Source: Haloglomus halophilum (lineage in GTDB: Archaea; Halobacteriota; Halobacteria; Halobacteriales; Haloarculaceae). Taken from it: a DNA stretch of 64,000 nucleotides. Below, piece after piece: positions 40,030 through 47,831 of this stretch; the stretch's first letter is position 1, and each line of letters opens with the position of its first letter. Where the stretch lies: the NCBI RefSeq assembly GCF_024298885.1, contig NZ_CP101166.1, forward strand, positions 930,001 to 994,000. The letters run 5' to 3'. The translations under genes and the position numbers were made by a program. The notes under the pieces are model-generated. The model was given only the letters and a program-made list of their open reading frames with translations. It did not search any database and was not told the DNA's origin.

Positions 40030-42045
40030 ATGGCAGAGCACGGGGGTGGGCCGCTGGCGACCGATGGGAAGACGAGCGAGATACGGTTGCTTCACATCGA
40101 CGACGACGCGGCCTTCGCGGACATCGCGAAGCCCCACATCGAGCGGTGTAACCCCTCCATCGACGTGACGACGGAGACCGACCCCGAGCAGGGGCTCGAG
40201 CGGCTGGCCGAGGAGCCCTTCGACTGCGTGCTCTGTGACTACGATATGCCCGGGCAGACCGGGCTCGAGCTGCTGACGGAGCTCCGGGAGTTCGCCCCCG
40301 AACTGCCGTTCATCCTGTTCACGGGCAAGGGGAGCGAGGAGATCGCCAGCGACGCGTTCTCCGCGGGGGCGACCGACTACTTCCGGAAACCGACCGATAC
40401 CAGCGAGTACGAGGTGCTGGCCGAGCGGATCGCGACGGTCGTCGACAAGTACCGCACGGAGCAGCGCCTGGAGCGGAGCGAGGAGCGCTACCGGCGGCTC
40501 GTCGAGACCGCGCCGGTCCCCATCGCCGTCCACCACGGCGACGAGATCGTCTTCGCCAACCGGGCCGCCGCCGAGTTCCTCGCCGTCGACGACCCCGAGG
40601 AGCTGGTCGGGGACGACCCGATTCAGTACCTGGAGACCGACGACCGCGCGGTCGCCCGCGAGCGGATCGGGCGGCTCCTCGACGACGAGACCACGACCGA
40701 GTCCATCGAGGAGCAGTACGTCGACGCCAACGGGGAGGTGAAGCAGGCGCTCGTGGCCGGAAGCGCCATCGAGCACGGCGGGAAGCGGGCGGTGCAGGTC
40801 GTCGTCCAGGACGTGACCGAACACCGGGAGCGCCAGCAGGAGCTGGAGCGCTACCGGCAGCTGGTCGAGGCGATGGGCGACGGCGTCTACGCGCTCGACG
40901 CCGAGGGGCGCTTCGAGATGTTCAACGAGCGGATGGTGGAGCTGAGCGGGTACAGCCGCGAGGAACTGCAGGGGATGGACGCGAGCGAGGTGATGACCGA
41001 GTCGGGGCTGGACCGGACGGAGACGGCCATCCGCTCGCTGCTCGACGGCGAGGCGGATTCGGTCACCATCGAGGTGCAGGCAAAGCGCGCGAGCGGGGCG
41101 GTGGTCCCGCGGGAGCTGACGCTCACGCTCCAGCCGACCGGCCCGGACGAGTCGTTCGCGGGCACCGTCGGCGTCGTCCACGACATCTCGGAGCGCCGGG
41201 CCCGCGAGCGGGAGCTGGAGCAGAAGAACGAGCAGCTGGAGGCGTTCGCCGAGATCGTCAGCCACGACCTCCAGAACCCACTCAGCGTCGTGAGCGGCCA
41301 CGTCGCGCTGTCCCGCGAGCTGGCCGACGAGGGGGCGAGCGGCGAGGACCTGCTGCCACAGCTCGAGGCCATCTCCGAGGCCACGGACCGGATGACGACG
41401 ATGACCGAGGACCTGCTCACGCTGGCCAAGCAGGGTGATACGGTCGGGGACCGCGAGCCGGTGGTGCTGTCGGCCGTCGTCCGGGATGTCTGGGAGACCC
41501 TCGACACGACGGGCGCGACGCTGGCGGTCGAGGACCCCGGGACCGTCGAGGCCGACCCGACACGGCTGGAACAGCTCGTCGCGAACCTGCTGGAGAACGC
41601 CGTGGAGCACGGCTCCACGAGCCCTGCCTCGCAGACTCGGCAGGACAGTGTGGAACACGGTTCCACAAGCAGCCGGACGGAGTCCGGCGACGCCGGAAGC
41701 GGAGCTTCCGAGCCCTCGGTCGCTGACGCTCCCGAGGACACCGTGGAGCACGACACGGAGACGGCGGCGTCCGCCACGGATGGGAACGCGACGACGGACG
41801 GGGGAGACGACCAGCTTGAGGTCGTGGTCCGGGGGACCGAGACGGGCTTCGCGGTGCTGGACGACGGCCCCGGGATCCCCGAATCCGAGCGCGATGACGT
41901 GTTCGAGCGGGGCTACTCCACCGAGACGGGGACCGGCTTCGGGCTGGCCATCGTCCGGACGGTCGCGGAGGCGCACGGCTGGGAGGTCACCGTCGGCGAG
42001 AGTGCAGCCGGCGGCGCCCGGTTCGACATCCACATCGACGCCTGA
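40030..42045 (+). CDS. receiver-PAS-PAS-histidine kinase with an in-frame palindromic insert
   Basis: A 671-residue cytosolic sensor. The receiver is at about 15-135, with Asp70 in CDYDMPGQTG. PAS 1 is at about 155-270 and PAS 2 at about 275-400. HisKA carries His412 in SHDLQNPLS. The HATPase starts with N-box ANLLENAVEHG (Asn523) and ends VLDDGPGIPES and GTGFGLAIV. Between N-box and the D-box are about 65 extra residues (about 529-593), low complexity, with VEHGSTS repeated. At DNA level the insert is a chain of perfect hairpins. The other kinases here lack it. Start at 40030 excludes the tRNA-derived repeats upstream. The gene is not interrupted. The input and partner are unknown. Confidence 0.92.
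   Translation: MAEHGGGPLATDGKTSEIRLLHIDDDAAFADIAKPHIERCNPSIDVTTETDPEQGLERLAEEPFDCVLCDYDMPGQTGLELLTELREFAPELPFILFTGKGSEEIASDAFSAGATDYFRKPTDTSEYEVLAERIATVVDKYRTEQRLERSEERYRRLVETAPVPIAVHHGDEIVFANRAAAEFLAVDDPEELVGDDPIQYLETDDRAVARERIGRLLDDETTTESIEEQYVDANGEVKQALVAGSAIEHGGKRAVQVVVQDVTEHRERQQELERYRQLVEAMGDGVYALDAEGRFEMFNERMVELSGYSREELQGMDASEVMTESGLDRTETAIRSLLDGEADSVTIEVQAKRASGAVVPRELTLTLQPTGPDESFAGTVGVVHDISERRARERELEQKNEQLEAFAEIVSHDLQNPLSVVSGHVALSRELADEGASGEDLLPQLEAISEATDRMTTMTEDLLTLAKQGDTVGDREPVVLSAVVRDVWETLDTTGATLAVEDPGTVEADPTRLEQLVANLLENAVEHGSTSPASQTRQDSVEHGSTSSRTESGDAGSGASEPSVADAPEDTVEHDTETAASATDGNATTDGGDDQLEVVVRGTETGFAVLDDGPGIPESERDDVFERGYSTETGTGFGLAIVRTVAEAHGWEVTVGESAAGGARFDIHIDA
41602..41737. 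repeat. array of perfect inverted repeats inside the kinase ATPase domain
   Basis: Perfect hairpins occur in series: 41602-41618 (GTGGAGC-ACG-GCTCCAC), 41650-41666 (GTGGAAC-ACG-GTTCCAC), 41672-41688 (GCCGGAC-GGA-GTCCGGC) and 41694-41710 (CGGAAGC-GGA-GCTTCCG). All are 7-bp stems with 3-nt loops. Two looser ones, at 41623-41644 (CCTGCC/GGCAGG) and 41714-41737 (CCTCGG/CCGAGG), complete the chain. The reading frame stays open throughout. Confidence 0.9.
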
Positions 42046-42127
42046 GCCGTGGGCCACGGGCGACCCGGTGTGCGCTCGACCGCGCGCCGACCGCGCCGCT
42101 CTTGTGCGCGCATCCCCGAGCACGGGC

Positions 42128-42775
42128 ATGGAACTGGCCTCGCTGGGGCGGGACCTGTCGCCGTCGGAGGCCCGGAAGCTCCGCTTCCTGGCGGTCCAAC
42201 TCGTCGGCGCGGTCGCGGTCGTCCACCTCGTGGTCGGGCTGACGGGGTTCATCGAGATCCTCGTCAACGGCCTGCTCGTGACCTACCTCACGGAGTTCGT
42301 CTTCGAGCGTCCACGAACCCTCCTGTTCACGCTCTCGGGGAGCGCCATCCTCGTCGGGCTGTTCGCGACCGCACGCGGCCGGCTCGACCTCCGACGGGCG
42401 TACCTCCTCGGGGCGGCGATGCTCGCGGCGTACCTCGTCGGCTGGCTCGCCTGGCACACCGTCCTCGACCACGGGTTCGCGCTGACCGGTGGCGGCCCGA
42501 CCGAGACGACCCACACCCACGGCGGCGTGCTGGCCACGCTCTTCTCGCACTACGTCGAGCCGCTGCTGGCGACGCTCGGGGCCGCCGGCTCCGGAACCCC
42601 CGGCTCCGGCCGGACGCTGCTCGGCATCGTCTCGGTCACGCTCGAGGCGGCCGGGCTCGTCGTCATCGGGCTGTTGCTCCGGGGCGACCCCGATATCGAG
42701 CGGCCGGACGACACGTTCGGTAGCCTGACGCTCGAGCGGCCGGACACGGACGAGGATCCCCGGGAGTCGAACTGA
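42128..42775 (+). CDS. multi-pass membrane protein of unknown function
   Basis: A 215-residue protein with about five hydrophobic helices (about 20-45, 50-62, 68-86, 95-118 and 160-185) and an acidic C-terminal tail. A short His-rich loop, ETTHTHGG, lies between helices four and five, with HTVLDHGF just before it; these could bind a metal, but that is speculation. The start ATG at 42128 is 82 nt after the kinase stop, so co-transcription with the kinase is possible. No family recognised. Confidence 0.78.
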   Translation: MELASLGRDLSPSEARKLRFLAVQLVGAVAVVHLVVGLTGFIEILVNGLLVTYLTEFVFERPRTLLFTLSGSAILVGLFATARGRLDLRRAYLLGAAMLAAYLVGWLAWHTVLDHGFALTGGGPTETTHTHGGVLATLFSHYVEPLLATLGAAGSGTPGSGRTLLGIVSVTLEAAGLVVIGLLLRGDPDIERPDDTFGSLTLERPDTDEDPRESN

Positions 42776-42842
42776 GACCGCCCGGAGCCGACGCCAGCAG
42801 CACCGATTCGCGACATCCGGCAGCATCGGCCACGAGCCAGGA

Positions 42843-44534
42843 CTACGACCGGGCCACGGGGGCAGGGGTCTCGATCACCGACGGGTCCCCGAGGCCACCC
42901 TCGTCAGACGAAGGCGTCTCGTGTGAGGCTGGCGTCTCCGCGGACCCGTCAGCGACGGTCACGTCCTCGGCGGTGACCGCGTTCGGGCTGGCCGTTCCGA
43001 GCCGTGCCGACGCCAGTGTCGCGGCGGCCCGTGCATCGAGCAGGCCGGCACCGGCGGCGGCGTCCGGCCCGGGAGCCGCGACGTCACGGGCGCTGTCGGT
43101 GAGCGCCGCCCGGATGTCGGCCGCCGTGGCGTTCGGGTTGGCCTGGGCGATGAGCGCGGCGGTCCCCGCGACGTACGGGGCCGCGAAGGACGTACCGGCC
43201 GACGCGTCGGTTCCAGGGGCAGCAACCGTATCCGGCGCGACCAGCCCCACACCGGTCCGGTTCCCGACCGGGCCGCGGGAGCTGAAGTCGGCCACCTGTT
43301 CGGCCTCGTAATCGTACGCCCCGACGCCGAGGACACCGGGCGCGGTCGCGGGGGTGGCGAGGCTCCCAGCAGCCGTCCGGTAGGTCAGGTCACGGGTGGC
43401 GAACAGCTCCAGTTCGTGCGCCCGGGAGACGTTCTCGGCCTCGATGGCGAGGTAGTAGTGCCCGCGAGGGACCGTGGCGTCGAGGTAGGCCGTACCGTTC
43501 CCACCGCCCCCCGACGAGGCGACGAGGCGCTGTCCGCCCACGCCCCGCCGGAACAGGTAGAGTTCGTACGCATCGGCAGTCGCGTTCGCACCGGTCGGCG
43601 ACCACTCCAGGCTGGCCCGGACCCGGCCGGCGAACACCTCGCCGTCGGCCAGCGCGTTCCCCTCGGCACCCGGCCTGAACGTGACCCAGCGGCGGTCGTC
43701 CGGCTCGTGGGTGCCCGCCCAGTGGCGCCGGGCGTAGTTGCCCGCCGAGGTGACGAAGACGGCATCCTCGGAGGCGTTGCGGGCGACCGCAGACAGCGCA
43801 TCCGTGTCGGCCCCGGCGTTCCCGAAGTAGCTCCCCGAGTCCACGATGACATCGGCGCCCGAATCGCGGAGCCACGCCACCGCCTCGCGGTACTCCGCCG
43901 CGGAGGTCGCGTCCCCGACGGCTGCGACGTGGAGGTCCGCGTCCGGAGCCGTATCTGCGACGACACTGGCGACGGCCGTTCCGTGGTCGGCGTCACCGGG
44001 CGGGCCGAACGAGCGGTAGGCCCCGACGTGCCCCGCGAGTTCGGGGTCGGAGACGCGGAACCCGCCGTCGATGATGCCGACGGTCACGTTCTCGCCCGTC
44101 AGACCCCGTTCGTGGAGGTCGGTCGCACCGATGCGGTCGACGCCGGCCGCGACGCGCCCCCCGAGGTCACGGCTGGCACGCAGCCGGACAGCCTGGACCG
44201 CCGGGTCCGACGAGAGGTCCCGGACCGCCGACAGCGGGACGTATCCCTCGACGTGGTGGGCCCCCTGTCTGACGAACCGGCGCCGCACGTCGAGCCCGGC
44301 ATCGGATAGCGCCCCCGCCTCGCGGAGTTTCACCGTCACCAGCACCTCCCGGTCCACGGGTTCGGGCTCGGACGCCCCGCCGCGGAACAGCTGCTCCAGC
44401 TCCTCGACGGCCCTGTTGCTGTCACCGAACGTCGTCCGTTCGGAGGGGCCGAGGTCGACGGTGAAGACCGGCAGGAGCGGCGTCGCCAGTAACACCACGG
44501 CGAGCAGCAGCCTGAGGCCGGTCTCTCGGTTCAT
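42843..44534 (-). CDS. secreted subtilisin-like serine protease
   Basis: A 563-residue S8 peptidase with a Sec-type signal (LLLAVVLLATPLLPVF, residues 8-23) rather than Tat. An N-terminal propeptide-like domain is at about 55-120. The triad is Asp156 in VGIIDGGFRV, His184 in DHGTAVASV and Ser449 in AGTSFAAPYV; the oxyanion Asn is in TSAGNYARR. An inserted beta domain (about 290-380) lies between Asn and Ser. The C-terminal 60 residues are Thr/Ser/Glu-rich and may be a surface linker. The HTH-membrane regulator lies 51 nt upstream on the same strand, so the two form an operon. It is not close to the other subtilase, which is a Tat protein. Confidence 0.92.
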   Translation of the reverse strand: MNRETGLRLLLAVVLLATPLLPVFTVDLGPSERTTFGDSNRAVEELEQLFRGGASEPEPVDREVLVTVKLREAGALSDAGLDVRRRFVRQGAHHVEGYVPLSAVRDLSSDPAVQAVRLRASRDLGGRVAAGVDRIGATDLHERGLTGENVTVGIIDGGFRVSDPELAGHVGAYRSFGPPGDADHGTAVASVVADTAPDADLHVAAVGDATSAAEYREAVAWLRDSGADVIVDSGSYFGNAGADTDALSAVARNASEDAVFVTSAGNYARRHWAGTHEPDDRRWVTFRPGAEGNALADGEVFAGRVRASLEWSPTGANATADAYELYLFRRGVGGQRLVASSGGGGNGTAYLDATVPRGHYYLAIEAENVSRAHELELFATRDLTYRTAAGSLATPATAPGVLGVGAYDYEAEQVADFSSRGPVGNRTGVGLVAPDTVAAPGTDASAGTSFAAPYVAGTAALIAQANPNATAADIRAALTDSARDVAAPGPDAAAGAGLLDARAAATLASARLGTASPNAVTAEDVTVADGSAETPASHETPSSDEGGLGDPSVIETPAPVARS

Positions 44535-44585
44535 TGTGTGCGGTCGTGCGGGATTCCGGAGGACGGGTGAAGAACGTTCGCCCGC

Positions 44586-45212
44586 CTATGTGGTGGCCTG
44601 CCACCGGGACACCGCGAGGGCCAGTCCCAGCGCGAGGAGGCCGCCAGCCAGGAAGACGAGGCCGACCGGGAGAGCGAGCGGGCCGCCGCCACCGAGGCTC
44701 TCGCCGATGCGCGGGAGGTCACCGCTCGCGGCCGTGCCGATGCTGGGGACGACCAGCCACTGGACCAGCAGGCTCGCGACCGCCAGCACGGCCACCGCCG
44801 GGAGGAGACTGCGAAGCGACTCGAGCAGGCCACCGTCGTGCTCGCGCGAGCCGACGAAGACCACCGTCGGGTCACGGGCGGGCGCGTAGACGTTCATCTC
44901 GCGTCCCTTCGAGGAGTAGCGTGTCTCCGCCACTTCGACGAGGTCTGCGTCCTGGAGGCTGTTCAGGTGGTGCCGGGCGTTCTGGAGCGACGTGTCCACC
45001 CGGTCGGCGACCTCGGAGGCGGTCGCGGGCTCGTCGTGGAGCGCCGTGAGCACCGACCGGGCGGTGTCGGACGCCAGCGACGAGAGCAGGTCCCCAGCCT
45101 CCTCGGAGTCGAGCCAGAGCGTCTGGAGGTCCCCCTCGCCCTCGCGCGCTGCGGACTCGCTCGCGATATCCCCCGACGCAGCGTCCGAGTCGGAGGACAG
45201 CAGTTCGGACAT
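44586..45212 (-). CDS. ArsR-like winged-helix protein with two C-terminal membrane helices
   Basis: A 208-residue membrane-tethered regulator. The first 30 residues are acidic and disordered. Residues about 38-115 form an ArsR/HTH_20-type winged helix (LLSSLASDTARSVLTALHDE, then ASEVADRVDTSLQNARHHL as the recognition helix, and VEVAETRYSSKGREMNVYAP as the wing). Two hydrophobic helices follow (about 138-158 and 178-200). Such haloarchaeal proteins probably act as membrane-anchored transcription factors. It precedes the secreted protease in an operon, so it may control it. The start at 45212 has a TATA box 27 nt upstream. Confidence 0.88.
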   Translation of the reverse strand: MSELLSSDSDAASGDIASESAAREGEGDLQTLWLDSEEAGDLLSSLASDTARSVLTALHDEPATASEVADRVDTSLQNARHHLNSLQDADLVEVAETRYSSKGREMNVYAPARDPTVVFVGSREHDGGLLESLRSLLPAVAVLAVASLLVQWLVVPSIGTAASGDLPRIGESLGGGGPLALPVGLVFLAGGLLALGLALAVSRWQATT

Positions 45213-45235
45213 TGTCGGTGGTTGCCGCCCCGCGC

Positions 45236-45243
45236 GTTTAAGC
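45236..45243 (-). promoter_or_regulatory. TATA box of the regulator-protease operon
   Basis: GCTTAAAC on the minus strand, centred 27 nt before the ATG at 45212; leaderless. Confidence 0.5.
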
Positions 45244-45458
45244 TTTGAGGATACCCCTGCCGGGAAACGACCCGGTGATACCCTGAACGTCCGTTCTCCC
45301 CGGTTCGATGTACCCAGATGAGCATCGAAGAACGGATTCGGTTGTTGGATTGCAACTTCCCCACCGAAGACGGCTATCGGAAGCCGCAATCTCTGCCCCC
45401 GGTGCGAGTGCTTCCATCCCCAGTGCGGCACCCCCGCTCCCGGCGCGTGGCGGGCCGG

Positions 45459-46952
45459 TCAGTCCTCGGCGAGTTGCTCGCGCAGCAGCTCGTTGACCGT
45501 CCCGGGGTCCGCGCTCCCGCCCGTCGACTGCATCACCTGCCCGACGAGGAAGTTGAGCGCGCCGTCCTCGCCGGCATGGAAGTCCTCGACCGCGTCCGGG
45601 TTCTCGTCGATGGCCTCGCGGACCGCCGCCGCCACCTCATCGTCGCCGGTCTTGCCCAGCCCCTCGCGCTCGACGATGTCGTCGGGGGCGTCCCCGTCGT
45701 CGAGCATCCCGCGGAGCACGGTCTCGCGGGCGTTCTTCGCGGTTATCTCGTCGGCCGCGACGAGTTCGACGAGGCGCTTGACCTCGTCCAGCCGGCCCTC
45801 GATGTCCGTGACGTGCATATCGCGGTAGTTCAGCTCGCCCAGCAGCTCGTCGGCGACCCACGTCGCCGCGAGGTCCGGGTCGAACGCCTCGGCGACCTCC
45901 TCGAAGAAGTCCGCCACCTGCTTCGTGCTGGTCAGCTTGTCGGCGGCCTCCCGTGAGAGCCCGTACTCCTCGCGGAACCGCTCGCGCCGCGCCGCCGGGA
46001 GTTCGGGGATGGCGATGCGCTCCTTCCAGTCCGAGACGCGCAGCGGCGGCAGGTCCGCCTCCCGGAAGTAGCGGTAGTCCTTCTCCTCCTCCTTCGTCCG
46101 CATCGAGAGCGTGACGCCCTTCGATTCGTCCCAGTGGCGGGTCTCCTGCTCGACATCGGCACCGCGCTGGATGGCGTTCTTCTGCCGGGACTGCTCGTAG
46201 GCCAGCGCCTTCTCCGCGCCCTTGTGGCTGGAGATGTTCTTGACCTCCGTCCGGTTGGCGTTCTCCAGCGTGGCCTCGTCGATGGCGCCGTCGTCGGCGA
46301 CCTCGTCGGCGTCGACCATCGAGAGGTTGGCGTCGACGCGCAGGGAGCCGTCCCGGGTCGCATCGAAGACGCCCAGATATTCGAGGACCTCCTCCAGTTT
46401 CGCCAGGAACGCCCGGACCTCGCCCGGCGAACGGAAATCGGGTTCCGTGACGATCTCCATCAGCGGCGTGCCCGCGCGGTTGTAGTCGACCAGCGTGTAG
46501 TCGGCGGTGTCGATGCCGCCGCCGACGTGCTGCAGGCTCCCGGGGTCCTCCTCCAGATGGGCCCGGCGGATGTTCACCGAGCGGTCCTCGCCCTCGACGG
46601 AGAACTCCAGGGTCCCGTCCTGGCAGACGGGCGCGTCGTACTGCGTTATCTGGAAGTTCTTCGGCAGGTCGGGGTAGTAGTAGTTCTTCCGGTGGAACTG
46701 GGTCTCCTCCGGAATCGAGGCATCGATGGCCTTCCCGATCTTGACGGCCGCCTCGACGGCACCCTCGTTCAGGACGGGCAGGGCGCCGGGCAGCCCCAGA
46801 CAGACCGGACACGTCCGGGTGTTGGGCTCCTCGTCGTCCGCGGCGTCGGTCGAACACCCGCAGAAGATCTTCGTGTCCGTCTCCAGCTGGACGTGGACCT
46901 CCAGCCCGATGACGGTCGCGAGGTCGCGCGATTGCGCGGTCTGTGCGGTCAT
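45459..46952 (-). CDS. gatB: aspartyl/glutamyl-tRNA amidotransferase subunit B
   Basis: A 497-residue GatB. It activates mischarged Glu-tRNA-Gln or Asp-tRNA-Asn by phosphorylation and amidates it with ammonia delivered by GatA. Visible motifs are VIGLEVHVQLETDTKIFC, CGCS and CPVCLGLPG (the Zn-site cysteines), YYYPDLPKNFQITQ, and RAHLEEDPG. The C-terminal YqeY-like tail ends LVGQVMQSTGGSADPGTVNE. Length and composition are standard. A promoter box lies 29 nt upstream. gatA and gatC are not in this window, which is normal for haloarchaea, where the subunits are scattered. Confidence 0.97.
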   Translation of the reverse strand: MTAQTAQSRDLATVIGLEVHVQLETDTKIFCGCSTDAADDEEPNTRTCPVCLGLPGALPVLNEGAVEAAVKIGKAIDASIPEETQFHRKNYYYPDLPKNFQITQYDAPVCQDGTLEFSVEGEDRSVNIRRAHLEEDPGSLQHVGGGIDTADYTLVDYNRAGTPLMEIVTEPDFRSPGEVRAFLAKLEEVLEYLGVFDATRDGSLRVDANLSMVDADEVADDGAIDEATLENANRTEVKNISSHKGAEKALAYEQSRQKNAIQRGADVEQETRHWDESKGVTLSMRTKEEEKDYRYFREADLPPLRVSDWKERIAIPELPAARRERFREEYGLSREAADKLTSTKQVADFFEEVAEAFDPDLAATWVADELLGELNYRDMHVTDIEGRLDEVKRLVELVAADEITAKNARETVLRGMLDDGDAPDDIVEREGLGKTGDDEVAAAVREAIDENPDAVEDFHAGEDGALNFLVGQVMQSTGGSADPGTVNELLREQLAED

Positions 46953-46976
46953 TGGACCACTTTCGGGAGGGCTGGT

Positions 46977-46985
46977 GCTTTAGCC
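46977..46985 (-). promoter_or_regulatory. TATA-like box of gatB
   Basis: GGCTAAAGC on the minus strand, about 29 nt before the ATG at 46952. Confidence 0.45.
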
Positions 46986-47055
46986 TGACGGACACGAGCG
47001 TTTCACTCATCGGCGCCCTCGCTCCCGAGGGCACAGAACGGTGACGCGAGGCTCG

Positions 47056-47490
47056 TCACTCCGGCTGGTACGGGTTCGTCGCCGTATCCAGCCGGTAGAC
47101 ATCCGAGGCAGCGTCGAAGTCATCATCGAACGCGTAGAGGTAGCCCAGTCCCTCGGTCTGCATGTAGGCGACGATGGCCGCGTCGACGAAGGAGAACCGT
47201 TCGTACTGCCGGAAGAGCGCCTTCGCGGTCGCGAACGTGTCCGCGGTCAGGGAGTCGATATGGAAGCGCGCGTTCTCCTCGAGTCGGTCGAGGAAGTCGA
47301 CGGCGGCGTCGTGGCCGGCGTGGGTCGTCAACCCGTTGAGCGTCTCCCCGAGGACGTAATCGAGGACCACCGCCTCCGGAAGGTCCGCCGAGTCGATACC
47401 CGTGAGGATTGGAAGGGCCTCCTAGTGCGCCCCGTCCCGGCGGTACGCCGCAGCGAAGAGAACCGTCGTGTCGACGAGCGCACGGGGCAT
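47056..47490 (-). pseudogene. vapC: VapC-like PIN-domain toxin with an in-frame stop
   Basis: The 144-codon frame encodes a typical PIN ribonuclease: MPRALVDTTVLFAAAYRRD (first catalytic Asp) at codons 1-19, DYVLGETLNG (acidic residue) at about 49-58, and RFSFVDAAIVAYMQTEG (Asp) and YAFDDDFD near the end. Codon 23 (47424-47422) is TAG, between GAH and EALPILTG, so the protein is cut after 22 residues. All other landmarks are intact and there is no frameshift, indicating a recent nonsense mutation. CAG to TAG is one base change. A short protein could restart at GTG 47370 but would lack the first Asp. The antitoxin directly upstream is intact. Confidence 0.88.
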
Positions 47491-47736
47491 CTAGTCGACG
47501 CCCCACGCGTCGTGCTCGGTCGTGACCTCGGTTCCCTCCTCCCCGTCGTAGCCGTCGAAGTCGCCGAAGGTGCCGCTCCGCTGCTGGACGACGTGGACAC
47601 GGAGCGTGCCGTCGTCCTCGATCTGCCACCGGAGCGTGTCGCCGTCGTCGATATCGAGTTCGCGACGGATGCGGGCGGGGATGTTCGCCTGGTTCCCCGA
47701 CACCGTGCTCTCGGAGTCGACGCGCTCGCTGCTCAT
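47491..47736 (-). CDS. vapB: AbrB/VapB-type antitoxin
   Basis: An 81-residue SpoVT/AbrB-like DNA-binding antitoxin. The swapped-hairpin domain is STVSGNQANIPARIRRELDI then DDGDTLRWQIEDDGTLRV at about residues 9-50. The C-terminal 30 residues (FGDFDGYDGEEGTEVTTEH) are an acidic toxin-neutralising tail. Its stop codon is immediately followed by the toxin ATG with no gap. A TATA box (GATAAAACC on the plus strand) is 28 nt before the start, so transcription is leaderless, and the product probably autorepresses it. It remains intact although its toxin is broken. Confidence 0.9.
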   Translation of the reverse strand: MSSERVDSESTVSGNQANIPARIRRELDIDDGDTLRWQIEDDGTLRVHVVQQRSGTFGDFDGYDGEEGTEVTTEHDAWGVD

Positions 47737-47760
47737 ACACGGAACGAGTGCGGTCTCGCT

Positions 47761-47769
47761 GATAAAACC
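47761..47769 (-). promoter_or_regulatory. TATA box of the vapBC operon
   Basis: GGTTTTATC on the minus strand, centred about 28 nt before the vapB ATG at 47736. Confidence 0.5.
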
Positions 47770-47831
47770 AGTGTGCGCCCACACTACCGGGTCGCGTCGA
47801 TGAAGCGGCCCCCCGGACGACGCGACGGTGC

